Shown: positions 14,359 to 14,599 of the stretch, piece by piece
How positions within the stretch are numbered: position 1 is the stretch's first letter
Layout: every line of letters begins with the position of its first letter
Assembly (NCBI GenBank): GCA_910579335.1
Contig: CAJTUQ010000073.1
Location: 269-14,867, forward strand
Reading direction: 5' to 3'
Source: an uncultured Dorea sp.
GTDB lineage: Bacteria > Bacillota > Clostridia > Lachnospirales > Lachnospiraceae
Length of the DNA stretch: 14,599 bases
Notes under the pieces: generated by a model
The model's database searches: none
The model's input: only the letters and a program-made list of their open reading frames with translations
What the model was told of the DNA's origin: nothing
Made by a program: the position numbers and the translations under genes

Positions 14359-14599
14359 ATGAAAAATATCCATAGCATTGAATTTTATACTGGAAGCAAG
14401 GAAGAATTGCTCCCCTATTTTGAAAAAGATTTTCCTTATATCGCTTCGAGGGCAGAACTTGACAAATATATCGGGCGTTATGTGCCGTGGCACTGGCACA
14501 AGACGGTGGAGCTTTTTTACATGGAAAGCGGCAGCATTGAATATGATACGCCGGGAGGAAAACTATTGTTTCCCGCTGGAAGCGGCGGCATGGTAAACT
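14359..14599 (+). CDS. AraC-family regulator, N-terminal part (runs off the window)
   Basis: The first 80 codons are visible from ATG at 14359, with AGGTG about 8 bases upstream as a modest ribosome binding site. The translation (opening MKNIHSIEFYTGSKEELLPY) contains RYVPWHWHKTVELFYMESGS followed by IEYDTPGGKLLFPAGSGGMV. This is the histidine-rich cupin strand pair typical of the sensor domain of AraC-type regulators (HWH-K-VEL-Y---GS). The DNA-binding domain lies beyond the window end, so the class rests on the cupin alone. Its target is unknown; it starts a new unit after the terminator. Confidence 0.7.
   Translation, partial: MKNIHSIEFYTGSKEELLPYFEKDFPYIASRAELDKYIGRYVPWHWHKTVELFYMESGSIEYDTPGGKLLFPAGSGGMVN

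Noticed and set aside
13879..14499. A 206-aa minus-strand open frame across the membrane protein and the right terminator.
   Set aside because: Its composition (His, Asp, Phe-rich) resembles no family, it runs through a strong terminator hairpin, and it opposes two well-supported genes.

Overview
The window looks like chromosomal DNA of a low-to-mid GC Bacillota, most likely a gut clostridium of the Lachnospiraceae type. The reasons are strong GGAGG ribosome binding sites, TTGNNN-17-TATNNT promoters, a ClpC/RadA operon, and a small conserved protein (4645-5058) that I associate with Lachnospiraceae genomes. This assignment is inferred from gene content and signals, not from a marker gene.

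Left end (1-3230): the 3' end of an Fe-S hydro-lyase (fumarase-type) beta subunit reads in from outside. It ends at a bidirectional terminator that also closes a leftward gene for a secreted, glutamate-rich protein with three beta-sandwich-like modules. A 350-base AT-rich divergent region follows, with promoters on both strands, and then a rightward PLP aminotransferase of the MocR-like/aspartate aminotransferase 1c group. A second bidirectional terminator separates it from the next operon.

Middle (3283-7990): a leftward operon reads gntR-type regulator, clpC, small conserved protein, radA. It carries protein quality control and recombinational DNA repair. The position usually held by ctsR-mcsA-mcsB ahead of clpC is taken by a short YtrA-like GntR regulator. 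The hairpin that probably ends the upstream ald transcript shares bases with the -35 box of this operon.

Right half (8063-14599): ald (alanine dehydrogenase, leftward) and an RpiR-family regulator (rightward) diverge from an AT-rich control region. That region holds two copies of a 16-bp palindrome exactly 30 bp apart and a different palindrome nearer the regulator. Next come an AraC-family regulator broken by a one-base frameshift, a perfect-hairpin terminator over its stop codon, a GH36 alpha-galactosidase, and a YczE-like membrane protein that is probably co-transcribed with it. After a strong terminator, the N-terminus of a second AraC-type regulator runs off the window. The alpha-galactosidase/AraC layout is typical of raffinose-melibiose use, but no sugar transporter is seen here.

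Most of the window is ordinary metabolic and housekeeping sequence. I see no CRISPR array, insertion sequence, phage gene, tRNA, rRNA or defence system. The observations most worth following are the broken AraC regulator, the twin palindromes between ald and rpiR, and the GntR regulator at the head of the clpC operon.
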